Positions 26,155 through 33,424 of a stretch of 64,000 nucleotides of DNA are shown here, piece by piece; position 1 is the first letter of the stretch, and every line of letters starts with the position of its first letter. This DNA is from Streptomyces sp. MBT65 (GTDB taxonomy: Bacteria; Actinomycetota; Actinomycetes; Streptomycetales; Streptomycetaceae), in assembly GCF_016612545.1 (NCBI RefSeq), contig NZ_JAENRY010000005.1:1-64000 (forward strand), in the 5' to 3' direction. Under the pieces are notes generated by a model. It searched no databases. It saw only the letters and a program-made list of their open reading frames with translations, and was not told the origin of the DNA. A program made the translations under genes and the position numbers.

Positions 26155-27227
26155 GCGGGTACCCGGCGCCGCAGCAGATCCAGCAGTCGCCGTCCGCTCT
26201 CCCCGGCGAACCACTCCGCGTGGCCCACGTAGTACTCGTACGCCAGCCGGGTGTTCTCCGCCGAGTGCGTGACGCCGTGGAAGTAGCCCAGCTCGGAGAG
26301 GGCGAACTCGGCGTGCACCAGGGGGAGTAGCGCGGGGAGTGCCTTCGACTCGGGCGGGGTGAGTGGGCGTAGGGACTGATAGCCGTCCAGAAGTTCCAGC
26401 GCGTCGGCCTCGCGGACCGGGAAGCCGGGCTGGAGCCACTGGACCGTGTTGCGTTCGATGGCTGTGGCGAGGTCGTGCACGGCTGTCGTGCGGTCGCTCA
26501 TGCCGAAGTCGAGGGCCGTGGCGACCGAACCGTCCTCGTTCCAGAGGAGGTTGGAGGCGTGCCAGTCGTTGTGGGTCCACAGGGGGGCGAGCCCGGGGAG
26601 GTGCGGGGCCAGTTCCTCGTGCAGGGGGAGCAGGGCGCGTTGCGTGTCCTCCCGCCATGGGAAGTCCGCCAGGCCGTTTGCCAGTTGGGGGCGTTCGGCC
26701 ACGTATCGCTCCAGCTCCGCCTGCGGGTCGGGTGAGGCGAACACCGTGAACGACGCGACCAGCGGCTGCACTTGACGGCGCGGGGCGTCGAAGCCCTCCG
26801 CCGCCAGGTGCAGGCGGGCCAGCGCTTCGCCGGCCGCCCTCGCGTGGGCTGAGGTGTGGAACGGGGACCAGGACAGAGCGTCGCGGTAGAGGTCCGTGCC
26901 GGTGCCGGTCGAGTGCACCTCGTACGTCCACTCGCCACGCGTCGCCGCGTCCAACACCTCGACGACCGGGGCCCCTTGGCGCCGCAGGTGTCGTAGGAAG
27001 GCGTGCTCCTCGGTCAGGCCCTCCACCGTGCGGACGGAGACGTGGTGGCGCTTCACGAACAGGTGGCGTCCGTCCCGTTCCACCACGGCCGCCGCCGACA
27101 AGGGGCGTGGGCTGCGCCAGATCACCCGGGCCGGGCCCACGATGTCCGTGACCTCGGTGTCCGTCAGGGGTGGCCAGTCGGGTTCGACCGGGTCGGTGCC
27201 CAGGCCGTGGGCGAGGTGTGAACTCAC
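26148..27227 (-). CDS. Aminoglycoside-phosphotransferase-family kinase
   Basis: 359 residues, protein-kinase-like APH fold. HLFVKRHHVS supplies the ATP-binding Lys, THNDWHASNLLWN is the Brenner catalytic loop, and ATALDFGMS gives the metal-binding Asp. The GTG at 27227 overlaps the ABC ATPase stop (GTGA). Such enzymes phosphorylate amino-sugars, choline, homoserine or similar. Being coupled to an ABC importer, it may modify the imported compound. Confidence 0.8.
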   Translation of the reverse strand: MSSHLAHGLGTDPVEPDWPPLTDTEVTDIVGPARVIWRSPRPLSAAAVVERDGRHLFVKRHHVSVRTVEGLTEEHAFLRHLRRQGAPVVEVLDAATRGEWTYEVHSTGTGTDLYRDALSWSPFHTSAHARAAGEALARLHLAAEGFDAPRRQVQPLVASFTVFASPDPQAELERYVAERPQLANGLADFPWREDTQRALLPLHEELAPHLPGLAPLWTHNDWHASNLLWNEDGSVATALDFGMSDRTTAVHDLATAIERNTVQWLQPGFPVREADALELLDGYQSLRPLTPPESKALPALLPLVHAEFALSELGYFHGVTHSAENTRLAYEYYVGHAEWFAGESGRRLLDLLRRRVPAC

Positions 27228-27985
27228 GCTGTCCTCACCGCCGTTGTGCCGCGCAGGGCGTCCAGGACGCGGCGTTCGGTCGACGCGAAGTCCGGGTTCG
27301 TGAAGTCGTCCGCGCCGCGTGGGCGGGGCAGGGGGACCTCGACGCGGTCGACGATCGTGGCCGGGCGGGGGGACAGGACGTGGACCGTGTCCGCGAGCAG
27401 GACCGCCTCGCGGATGTCGTGGGTGACCAACACGACGGTCCAGCGGTGGCGTTGCCACATGCCGGCCAGCCACAGCTGCATCTCGGTGCGGGTGAGGGAG
27501 TCGAGCGCGCCGAACGGCTCGTCGAGCAGGAGGACCGGGCGTTCCAGGACCACCGTGCGCAACAGGGCCGCGCGTTGCCGCATACCGCCGCTGAGTTGGG
27601 CCGGGTACGCCTTCTGGAAGCCGTCGAGGCCGAAGTCCGCGAAGAGCGCGTCGGCCCGCTGCCGTGCCTCCTTCTTTCTGACTCCCTGCGCCTCCAGGCC
27701 CAGTGCCGTGTTGTCGAGCACGGTCCGCCAGGGGAAGAGAAGGTCCTTCTGCGGCATGTAGGCGACCTTGCCGGACTCCACTCCTGCCGCCTCGCCCTCC
27801 ACCAGTACCTGGCCCGACGTGGGCCGGTCGAGGCCGGAGACGAGATTGAACAACGTGCTCTTGCCGCTGCCGCTCGGTCCGATGACGGCCGCGAACTCGC
27901 CAGGCTCCACGATGAGTTGGAGGTCCCGCAGCACTTCCAACTCACCGAAGGACTTGCCGACGTTCTCGATGCGCAGACTGCTCAT
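27224..27985 (-). CDS. Sulfonate/nitrate-type ABC ATP-binding protein
   Basis: 253 residues with Walker A GPSGSGKST, signature LSGGMRQRAALLRT (the GGM variant typical of SsuB/TauB), Walker B VLLLDEPFGALDSLT and switch VTHDIREAVLLAD. These features place it in the nitrate/sulfonate/taurine/thiamine-precursor importer family. ATGA overlap with the permease. The regulator leaders upstream point to a sulfur compound. Confidence 0.9.
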   Translation of the reverse strand: MSSLRIENVGKSFGELEVLRDLQLIVEPGEFAAVIGPSGSGKSTLFNLVSGLDRPTSGQVLVEGEAAGVESGKVAYMPQKDLLFPWRTVLDNTALGLEAQGVRKKEARQRADALFADFGLDGFQKAYPAQLSGGMRQRAALLRTVVLERPVLLLDEPFGALDSLTRTEMQLWLAGMWQRHRWTVVLVTHDIREAVLLADTVHVLSPRPATIVDRVEVPLPRPRGADDFTNPDFASTERRVLDALRGTTAVRTA

Positions 27986-28755
27986 GACGACCTGTCCTCC
28001 TTCAACGCCCGTTCCCACGGGAGTACCAGCCGTTGCAGCAGATAGGTGGCTCCGAACAGGGCGATGCTCAGCGCGGCCGTCACCGCGACCGCCGCGAACA
28101 CCAGGTCCGTGCGGAACGCGCTCTTCTGCGCCTGCATATAGATCCCGAGGCCCGCCTCCGCGCCCGCGTACTCCGCGAACACGGCGCCGACGACGGCGTA
28201 GGTGATGCTGACCCGCAGCCCGGCGAAGAAGTACGGCATCGCGCTCGGCACCCGGACCAGCCGGAAGGTCCGCCAGCGGCCCGCGCCGAGCGAGCGCAGC
28301 AGCCTCATCGCCTCGCGGTCGGTCGCCGCGAAGCCCGCCGCGAGGTTCGCGGCGAGCGGGAAGAACGTCGTCAGCGTCACCACCAGCATCTTCGGCAGCA
28401 GCCCGAAACCGAACCAGATGATCAACAGCGGCGCGACGGCCACGATCGGGATGGTCTGCGAGGCGACGAGCAGCGGGTACAGGCCCCGGCGGGCCGCCGG
28501 GGAGAAGTCGAGGAGGACGGCGACCAGCCAGGCCGCCGCGAACGACAGCGCGAAGCCGAGCAGCGTCTCCTGGAGGGTGGGCAGCGTCTGGTCCCACAGG
28601 TCCTGGCGGTTCAGCCAGCCCTGCTCCACCACCCGGGCTGGGGAGGGGAGCGTCGTCGGATCGACGCTGGCGGCGGTGACGTAGAGCTGCCAGCCGCCGA
28701 GGACCACGGTCAGGACGAGGAGCGGCGGCCACAACGACCGCAGCAGCGGCCTCAC
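27982..28755 (-). CDS. Sulfonate-type ABC permease
   Basis: 257 residues, six helices, SsuC/TauC-like. LPSPARVVEQGW after the first helix is the family signature. TDREAMRLLRSLGAGRWRTF is the ATPase-docking loop, and SITYAVVGAVFAEYAGAEAGLG follows it. Start overlaps the binding-protein stop, end overlaps the ATPase start, so stoichiometric translation is expected. Confidence 0.9.
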   Translation of the reverse strand: MRPLLRSLWPPLLVLTVVLGGWQLYVTAASVDPTTLPSPARVVEQGWLNRQDLWDQTLPTLQETLLGFALSFAAAWLVAVLLDFSPAARRGLYPLLVASQTIPIVAVAPLLIIWFGFGLLPKMLVVTLTTFFPLAANLAAGFAATDREAMRLLRSLGAGRWRTFRLVRVPSAMPYFFAGLRVSITYAVVGAVFAEYAGAEAGLGIYMQAQKSAFRTDLVFAAVAVTAALSIALFGATYLLQRLVLPWERALKEDRSS

Positions 28756-29780
28756 TTGGCGTCCGGGAGGTAGGCGTTGGTGAAGAACGTCGACGCCTTC
28801 GGAGCGGACGTGAGCTTCTTGCCGTCGGCGTCGACCAGCAGGCCCGCCTTGTACTCGAAGTCCGCGAAGGCCTGCCAGCGCTCCGCGCTCTGCGTGCCGA
28901 TCGAACCGTCCGCGCCCTTGTAGTACTCCTTGGCCAGCAGCGCCTCGCTCTCCTGCACCAGCTTGGTGTTGGTCAGGACGCTCTTGTTCGCGGAGATCAG
29001 CAAGTCGGCCGCCTGGGACGGGTGTTCGGCGGCATAGCGGTAGCCCTTGTCGACGGCCGCCAGGAACTTCCTCGCGGTCTCCGGGTTCTTCTTCAGGAAC
29101 TGGTCCGAGGACGCGACGAGCGTCGAGTAGATCGCCGGGAAGCCGTAGTCGGAGAGCTGGAAGTTCTTCAGCGGCTTGCCGCTCAGCTTCGCCTCCAGGC
29201 CCTCCCAGGTCGGCATCGGCATCGCGAAGTCCGCCTTGCCCGCGTAAAGCGCCGCGTACGCCGAGGTGTTGAGGGTGATCTGCTTGAAGTCGCCCTTGCC
29301 GCCCGCGTTCTGGATCACCTTCCGCAGCAGCGGCTTCTCGTACGGCGCGCCGAAACCGGCGTACGTCTTGCCGTCCAGGTCCTTCGGTGAGCTGATGTCG
29401 CTGCGGTCGGCGCGCACGGCGATCGTCACGTCCGTCTTCTGCGTCACCGCGTAGACGGAGGTGATGTCCTGGCCGGCCGCCCGGGCCGTGGTGATGCCCT
29501 CCTGGTACGAGATCCCGAAGTCCGCCTTGTGGTTGGCGATCAGGGTCTCGGGCGCGGTCGAGCCGTACGGCACGATCTTCACGTCGATCCCGGCGGCCTT
29601 GAACCAGCCCTTGGCCTGGGCGACGTAGATCCCGGTGTGGTTGGTGTTGGGCGTCCAGTCCAGGGCGAGGGTGACGGTCGTGGTGCCGTCCTTCGCGGCG
29701 GCCGTGGAGTCGGCGGAGCAGCCGGTGACGGCGAGGAGGGCGGTCGCGGCGATGGCGGTCAGGGTGGTACGGCGCTGCAT
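28752..29780 (-). CDS. NMT1/THI5-type ABC substrate-binding lipoprotein
   Basis: 342 residues. Signal ends in a lipobox LAVTGCS (Cys21). LDWTPNTNHTGIYVAQAKGW is the NMT1/THI5-like opening shared by sulfonate and thiamine-pyrimidine-precursor binders. YAGFGAPYEKPLLRKVI lies at the domain crossing. A ThiY-like role in thiamine-precursor uptake is the main alternative to sulfonate uptake; I see no TPP riboswitch, and Cys leaders favour a sulfur ligand. Located 43 bases after the leader at 29824-29913. Confidence 0.82.
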   Translation of the reverse strand: MQRRTTLTAIAATALLAVTGCSADSTAAAKDGTTTVTLALDWTPNTNHTGIYVAQAKGWFKAAGIDVKIVPYGSTAPETLIANHKADFGISYQEGITTARAAGQDITSVYAVTQKTDVTIAVRADRSDISSPKDLDGKTYAGFGAPYEKPLLRKVIQNAGGKGDFKQITLNTSAYAALYAGKADFAMPMPTWEGLEAKLSGKPLKNFQLSDYGFPAIYSTLVASSDQFLKKNPETARKFLAAVDKGYRYAAEHPSQAADLLISANKSVLTNTKLVQESEALLAKEYYKGADGSIGTQSAERWQAFADFEYKAGLLVDADGKKLTSAPKASTFFTNAYLPDAK

Positions 29781-29823
29781 GTCGGGTCCTTCGAGGGGTG
29801 GGAGGGCTGGCGGGTCGGTCCGG

Positions 29824-29913
29824 TCAGGGCCGACACAGCGCGCTGCCCACCCGCATGAAGTCGACGGCGAGACGCCGGGTCAGCGTCCGCGCCTGGCAGG
29901 CCAGGGCTCTCAT
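29824..29913 (-). CDS. Short sulfur-type leader peptide
   Basis: 29 codons from ATG ending in TLTRRLAVDFMRVGSALCRP. It keeps the R-x-VD-x-x-RVxSALCR pattern of the other leaders. It begins in ATGA overlap with the stop of the upstream SBP-like gene and ends 43 bases before the lipoprotein gene, so ribosomes leaving the first gene can enter the leader directly. Confidence 0.72.
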   Translation of the reverse strand: MRALACQARTLTRRLAVDFMRVGSALCRP

Positions 29914-30830
29914 GTGGCCACGTCCAGCAGGCCGTTGGTGAACGACTTCGCCCAGTCCCGGTCGTCCGGGATCGCGCCGTTCTCGGCGAGCCAGTGCGCG
30001 TACGGGCCCATCCGGCCCTCGTCGATGACACCCCAACGGCCGTCCCTGTCCGTCCAGGTGGGCGCGATCAGTGCCAGGGAACGGGCGATCAGGGGGCGCG
30101 GGAAGTACGGGATGACCCGTTCCAGCAACTCCAGTGTGGCGTCGGTCTCTTGGGCGGCGGCCGCGTAGCCGCGGGCCGTGACGGCGAGGAAGTCCCGTAC
30201 GAGGGAGGGGTGTTGGTCGAGCAGCGTCTCGCTCGTGCCGAGCAGATAGCTGTGGTAGCTCGGGGCGCCGATCTCGTCGACCGGCCAGGTCAGCCGCTGC
30301 TCCTCGGGCAGATCGCCGCGCAGCGCGTCCCAGGACCAGTAGTTGCCGAAGGTCGCGTCCGCCTCGCCCGCCACGATGTCGTCGACGGTCAGCTCCCGCG
30401 CGCCGGCGTCGATCCCGATCACGGCGTCCGGGTCGCCGCCGTCGGCGGCCACCAGATGGCGCACCATGGCCCGGCCGCGCGGGGTCGGATTGAAGGCGAT
30501 ACGGCGGCCGGCCAGCTCGCGGGGGCGGGTGATGCCGGTCGAGGTGGTGGTCTGGATCGCCTCCAGTCCCCGATGGTTGATCGCGGCCACGGCGATCAGC
30601 GGCTGGCCGTGCTCCGCCCGCCGGGCCAGCAGCCGGTTCGGCGGGAAGATCCCGAAGTCCACCTCGCCCCGCGCCAGATATTCGAGGGTGTCCCCGCGTC
30701 CCGGATCCTGGACCACCAGCTCGACATCCAGACCGGCCTCGGCGTACCAGCGGCGGGCGCGGGCGACGTACAGACCGGCCGAATTGGGCCACGGGTGGAA
30801 ATAGTCGAGCATGACCCGTATGTGCGGCAT
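29910..30830 (-). CDS. NMT1/THI5-like protein without signal peptide
   Basis: 306 residues with the same opening as substrate-binding proteins: VMLDYFHPWPNSAGLYVARA, GEVDFGIFPPNRLLARR, and the hinge ELAGRRIAFNPTPRGRAMV. The start MPHIRV has no signal or lipobox. It could be a cytoplasmic enzyme-like or sensor member of the family, or its export signal has been lost. First gene after the polycysteine leader and first of the importer operon. RBS CGGAG. Confidence 0.75.
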   Translation of the reverse strand: MPHIRVMLDYFHPWPNSAGLYVARARRWYAEAGLDVELVVQDPGRGDTLEYLARGEVDFGIFPPNRLLARRAEHGQPLIAVAAINHRGLEAIQTTTSTGITRPRELAGRRIAFNPTPRGRAMVRHLVAADGGDPDAVIGIDAGARELTVDDIVAGEADATFGNYWSWDALRGDLPEEQRLTWPVDEIGAPSYHSYLLGTSETLLDQHPSLVRDFLAVTARGYAAAAQETDATLELLERVIPYFPRPLIARSLALIAPTWTDRDGRWGVIDEGRMGPYAHWLAENGAIPDDRDWAKSFTNGLLDVAT

Positions 30831-30902
30831 GGGGGTACTCCGAAACGTGCGCAGGCGTGACGGCGCCTGAAGGGAGGGGAGGGGGTGCGCGAAGGCGGTG
30901 GA

Positions 30903-30980
30903 TCAGTGCATGCGACAACAACAGGAGCGGCGCGCCGGGGAGTTGACCACCGGGTGCTGGGGCTCGACTGCTGAAGACAC
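30903..30980 (-). CDS. Polycysteine leader peptide
   Basis: 25 codons from GTG behind AGGAG. Residues 17-25 read RRSCCCRMH, with three consecutive TGT Cys codons just before the stop. It is 72 bases upstream of the SBP-like gene. Consecutive Cys codons in a short ORF are the classical design for cysteine attenuation, known from mycobacterial polycysteine leaders. Differs from the RRHIDLLRV family of the other leaders. Confidence 0.7.
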   Translation of the reverse strand: MSSAVEPQHPVVNSPARRSCCCRMH

Positions 30981-31117
30981 GTGAACTCCTACGCGGGCGC
31001 TGAGGCGCGAGTGGTGCGGTCGGCGTCCCCGTGGGGGCCGGACTCTCGACGAGCCGGTCCCAGACGCCCTCTCAGCCCAACCGGGTAGGGGCTCCCGCGT
31101 AGATGGCCGAACGATAA

Positions 31118-31152
31118 CCGGACCACCCGGATTCTGTGCAAGCGTGGTCCGG
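31118..31152. promoter_or_regulatory. Inverted repeat, candidate operator
   Basis: CCGGACCAC (31118-31126) and GTGGTCCGG (31144-31152) form perfect 9-bp arms around a 17-base spacer, 63 bases before the rhodanese start and in the divergent control region. Confidence 0.45.
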
Positions 31153-31214
31153 AATATGGGACGTGCCTGCCCGAGGAATGAGACGCCCAGGTCGCGGGCG
31201 TACGATCGGCGGCC

Positions 31215-32099
31215 ATGACCACCTCCCTGCTGCCCGGCCCGCTGGTCGACGACACCTGGCTCGCCGCGCGTCTCGACGATCCCCGGCTGGTCGTCCTCGA
31301 CGCCACCACGCTCCTGCCCTCACCCCGCGAGGACGGTGACCACCGCTCCGCGAGCGGGCGCGGGACCTGGGTCGAACGGCATGTCCCCGGATCGCGACAC
31401 GCCGACCTGACCGGCGACCTCTCCGACCACGACGCGCCGTACCACTTCGCCGTACCGTCCCCCGAGGCCCTCGCCGCCGCCCTGGCCGAGCTGGGCGTGG
31501 GGGAGGGCGTCGAGGTGGTCACGTACGACGGCGGCGGTGGGATCTGGGCGGCCCGCCTGTGGTGGATGCTCCGGGCGATCGGCGTACCGGCGGCAGTTCT
31601 GGACGGCGGTCTCGAAGGGTGGGAGGCAGCCGGGCGTGCGCTCGCCTCCGGCGACGACAGCGGTCCGGTGCCGGCCGTCCGCCCCGTGACACCCGTCGTA
31701 CGACCGGATCTGTGGTCCGGCATCGAGGACGTGGCCGCCATCAGTCGCGGCGAGCGCCCCGGCACCCTCGTGTGCGCGCTGCCCACCGGCGGCTACGACG
31801 GCTCCGCGCCCACCCGCTACAGCCGCCGCGGCCACATCCCCGCCAGCCGCAGCCTCCCGGGCCGGAGTCTCCTCGACGACTCCGGGCACGTCCTGCCCCT
31901 CGACGAACTCGCGGCGCGGGTCGGCGCGGTCCTCGACGCCGAGGACTCGCCGGTCGTCCTGTACTGCGGCGGCGGCATCTCGGCGGCGGGCGCCGCACTC
32001 GCGCTCACGCTGCTCGGCCGTACGGACATATCCGTCTACGACGGCTCACTGGAGGAGTGGTCCAAGGACCCTGTCAGGCCACTGGAGTCGGGGGTCTGA
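31215..32099 (+). CDS. Rhodanese-type thiosulfate/3-mercaptopyruvate sulfurtransferase
   Basis: 294 residues forming two rhodanese domains. The N-terminal one lacks the active Cys (VTYDGGGGIWAARL in its place); the C-terminal one has YCGGGISAAG with Cys251, the persulfide-carrying nucleophile. It transfers sulfane sulfur to a thiol acceptor in the cytoplasm. HVPGSRHADLTGDLSD is the conserved inter-strand motif. The CGGGIS loop fits the sulfurtransferase class. Location beside organosulfur uptake and leader peptides supports a role in sulfur assimilation or detoxification. Confidence 0.88.
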   Translation: MTTSLLPGPLVDDTWLAARLDDPRLVVLDATTLLPSPREDGDHRSASGRGTWVERHVPGSRHADLTGDLSDHDAPYHFAVPSPEALAAALAELGVGEGVEVVTYDGGGGIWAARLWWMLRAIGVPAAVLDGGLEGWEAAGRALASGDDSGPVPAVRPVTPVVRPDLWSGIEDVAAISRGERPGTLVCALPTGGYDGSAPTRYSRRGHIPASRSLPGRSLLDDSGHVLPLDELAARVGAVLDAEDSPVVLYCGGGISAAGAALALTLLGRTDISVYDGSLEEWSKDPVRPLESGV

Positions 32100-32120
32100 G
32101 CGACCACCCCCAGAACGGCG

Positions 32121-32164
32121 TGGTCGCGGATGTCTCCCTCCCCCGAAGGCGACATCCGCGACCA
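32121..32164. terminator. Bidirectional hairpin between convergent genes
   Basis: A 14-bp perfect stem (32121-32134 with 32151-32164) with a 16-base loop, between the rhodanese and metalloprotease 3' ends. Confidence 0.7.
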
Positions 32165-32220
32165 TTCCCCCGGCGCCGGACTGGTGGGTCCGTTCGTCCG
32201 CGTGCGCTGTACACATGCTG

Positions 32221-33327
32221 TTACCAGCACATCACCGCGGTTTCCCCCGAACCCCACGTGGAGTACAGGCGCACACGGACGAAGTAGCGGCGGCCCTTGA
32301 CGAGCCGGACCTTGAGTGTGGCGTTGTGGGGCGTTCCCCCGTCGTCCTGACCGGCGAGGAAGCGCGGTTCGCCGTCCCGTTCCTCGAAGACCACGACGAC
32401 CGTGTCGCTGTCCCCGAAGGTGCCGACGGCGTACTCGCGCGTCTGCGTCGGCTCGATGGCGAAGTCGGCCTGCTCACCCGGTCCCAGACGCAGCGGCGCC
32501 GACCGGAACGGCACCAGCTCGGCCGGCCGGGGAGGGCCGGCGGGCGGGTACCAGCGCAGGACGAACTCCTTGTCGGAGGGGGAGAGGCTGCCGTGCGGGT
32601 GCAGACCCGTGCGGTACTCCTCCGGCTCCAGGATCAGTCCCGACGCGAACGGGTACTCCATGATCGACTGCGGGTCCCAGACGGAGCCGTTGACCTCGTC
32701 CGGGTCGAGCTTGCGCAGGATGTTGAACCGCGTCCTGTCCCGGCTCCAGAAGTTCGGCGGGCCCGCCAGCTCGGCGTACACGGCCTCGTCGTCCCAGTGG
32801 ATACCGGCGAACGGGCTCTGGTGCTCGTGCAGCAGACCCAGCGCGTGCCCGATCTCGTGCAGAGCCGTGCAGCGCTGCCCGGGCACGGTCAGGTCCCAGC
32901 CGAAGTTCATGGTGCGGTCGGACAGACCGACCGTGAGAGCGTCGCGACCCACCGTCGACCAGGAGCCGTCACCGGACTGGAACCCGATGCGCAGCTCCGC
33001 CTCCGACCGGTCGCCGACCTCGGCGAAGCCGAGCCCGATGCCGAGGCCCTGCCACTCACGGAAGCACTCGCGTACGACGTCCTGCTGCTCCTTGGCACCG
33101 CCCCACGGCACCCGCCGCAGCTCGCCGGTCCCGGGCACCGGGATGACGGAGGTGTCGGTCGCGGCCGTGTTCTCGGGGTTGTCGGTGTCGAAGAAGTAGT
33201 AGTGCAGGACCGTGCCGTTGACCCACATCCGGCTGCCGCCGATGAGCGCACCGCGCCGCTCGGCGGCCAGTCCCGGTCGGAACTCCGGGGCCGGCTGCTG
33301 CGCGAGGGAGCAGTAGCGAGCGGTCAT
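32221..33327 (-). CDS. Astacin-like (M12A-type) zinc metalloprotease without signal peptide
   Basis: 368 residues. Zinc motif HEIGHALGLLHEH (H157, E158, H161, H167) and Met-turn SIMEYP (221-226) define a metzincin of the astacin/M12A kind. The N-terminal 30 residues have no signal peptide, unlike usual secreted astacins, so it probably acts inside the cell. The C-terminal ~110 residues are a beta-rich domain (YFVRVRLYSTWGSGETAVMC). Divergent from the AAA-LuxR regulator and next to two other intracellular proteases. Substrate unknown. Confidence 0.82.
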   Translation of the reverse strand: MTARYCSLAQQPAPEFRPGLAAERRGALIGGSRMWVNGTVLHYYFFDTDNPENTAATDTSVIPVPGTGELRRVPWGGAKEQQDVVRECFREWQGLGIGLGFAEVGDRSEAELRIGFQSGDGSWSTVGRDALTVGLSDRTMNFGWDLTVPGQRCTALHEIGHALGLLHEHQSPFAGIHWDDEAVYAELAGPPNFWSRDRTRFNILRKLDPDEVNGSVWDPQSIMEYPFASGLILEPEEYRTGLHPHGSLSPSDKEFVLRWYPPAGPPRPAELVPFRSAPLRLGPGEQADFAIEPTQTREYAVGTFGDSDTVVVVFEERDGEPRFLAGQDDGGTPHNATLKVRLVKGRRYFVRVRLYSTWGSGETAVMCW

Positions 33328-33370
33328 GCGACCAGATTGCCGTCGACCGTTCCCCGGCGCCTGAGTCGAG

Positions 33371-33407
33371 GGCTACTCAAGTCACCCTGTATCAAGCGTG
33401 AGTAGCC
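33371..33407. promoter_or_regulatory. Inverted repeat between metalloprotease and LuxR gene
   Basis: GGCTACTCA (33371-33379) and TGAGTAGCC (33399-33407) are perfect 9-bp arms with a 19-base spacer that includes CTGTATCAAG (33387-33396), a 10-mer repeated at 38109-38118 in the CHAT/S8 control region. Candidate operator, perhaps of the adjacent regulator itself. Confidence 0.5.
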
Positions 33408-33424
33408 GGAGTCATATCTGCGTG

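Larger units (their letters stand above)
30831..31214. other. Divergent regulatory region of the sulfur operon and rhodanese
   Basis: 384 bases between divergent genes. It contains the polycysteine leader (30903-30980, minus), a small hairpin CAGGCG/CGCCTG (30852-30869) between that leader and its gene that could act as an attenuator, and the inverted repeat at 31118-31152. Nothing else coding is apparent. Confidence 0.6.

Noticed and set aside
28752-30980. TPP riboswitch for a thiamine-precursor importer
   Set aside because: The THI5-like binders raised the idea, but no THI-box-like sequence was seen; leader peptides with Cys codons are there instead.
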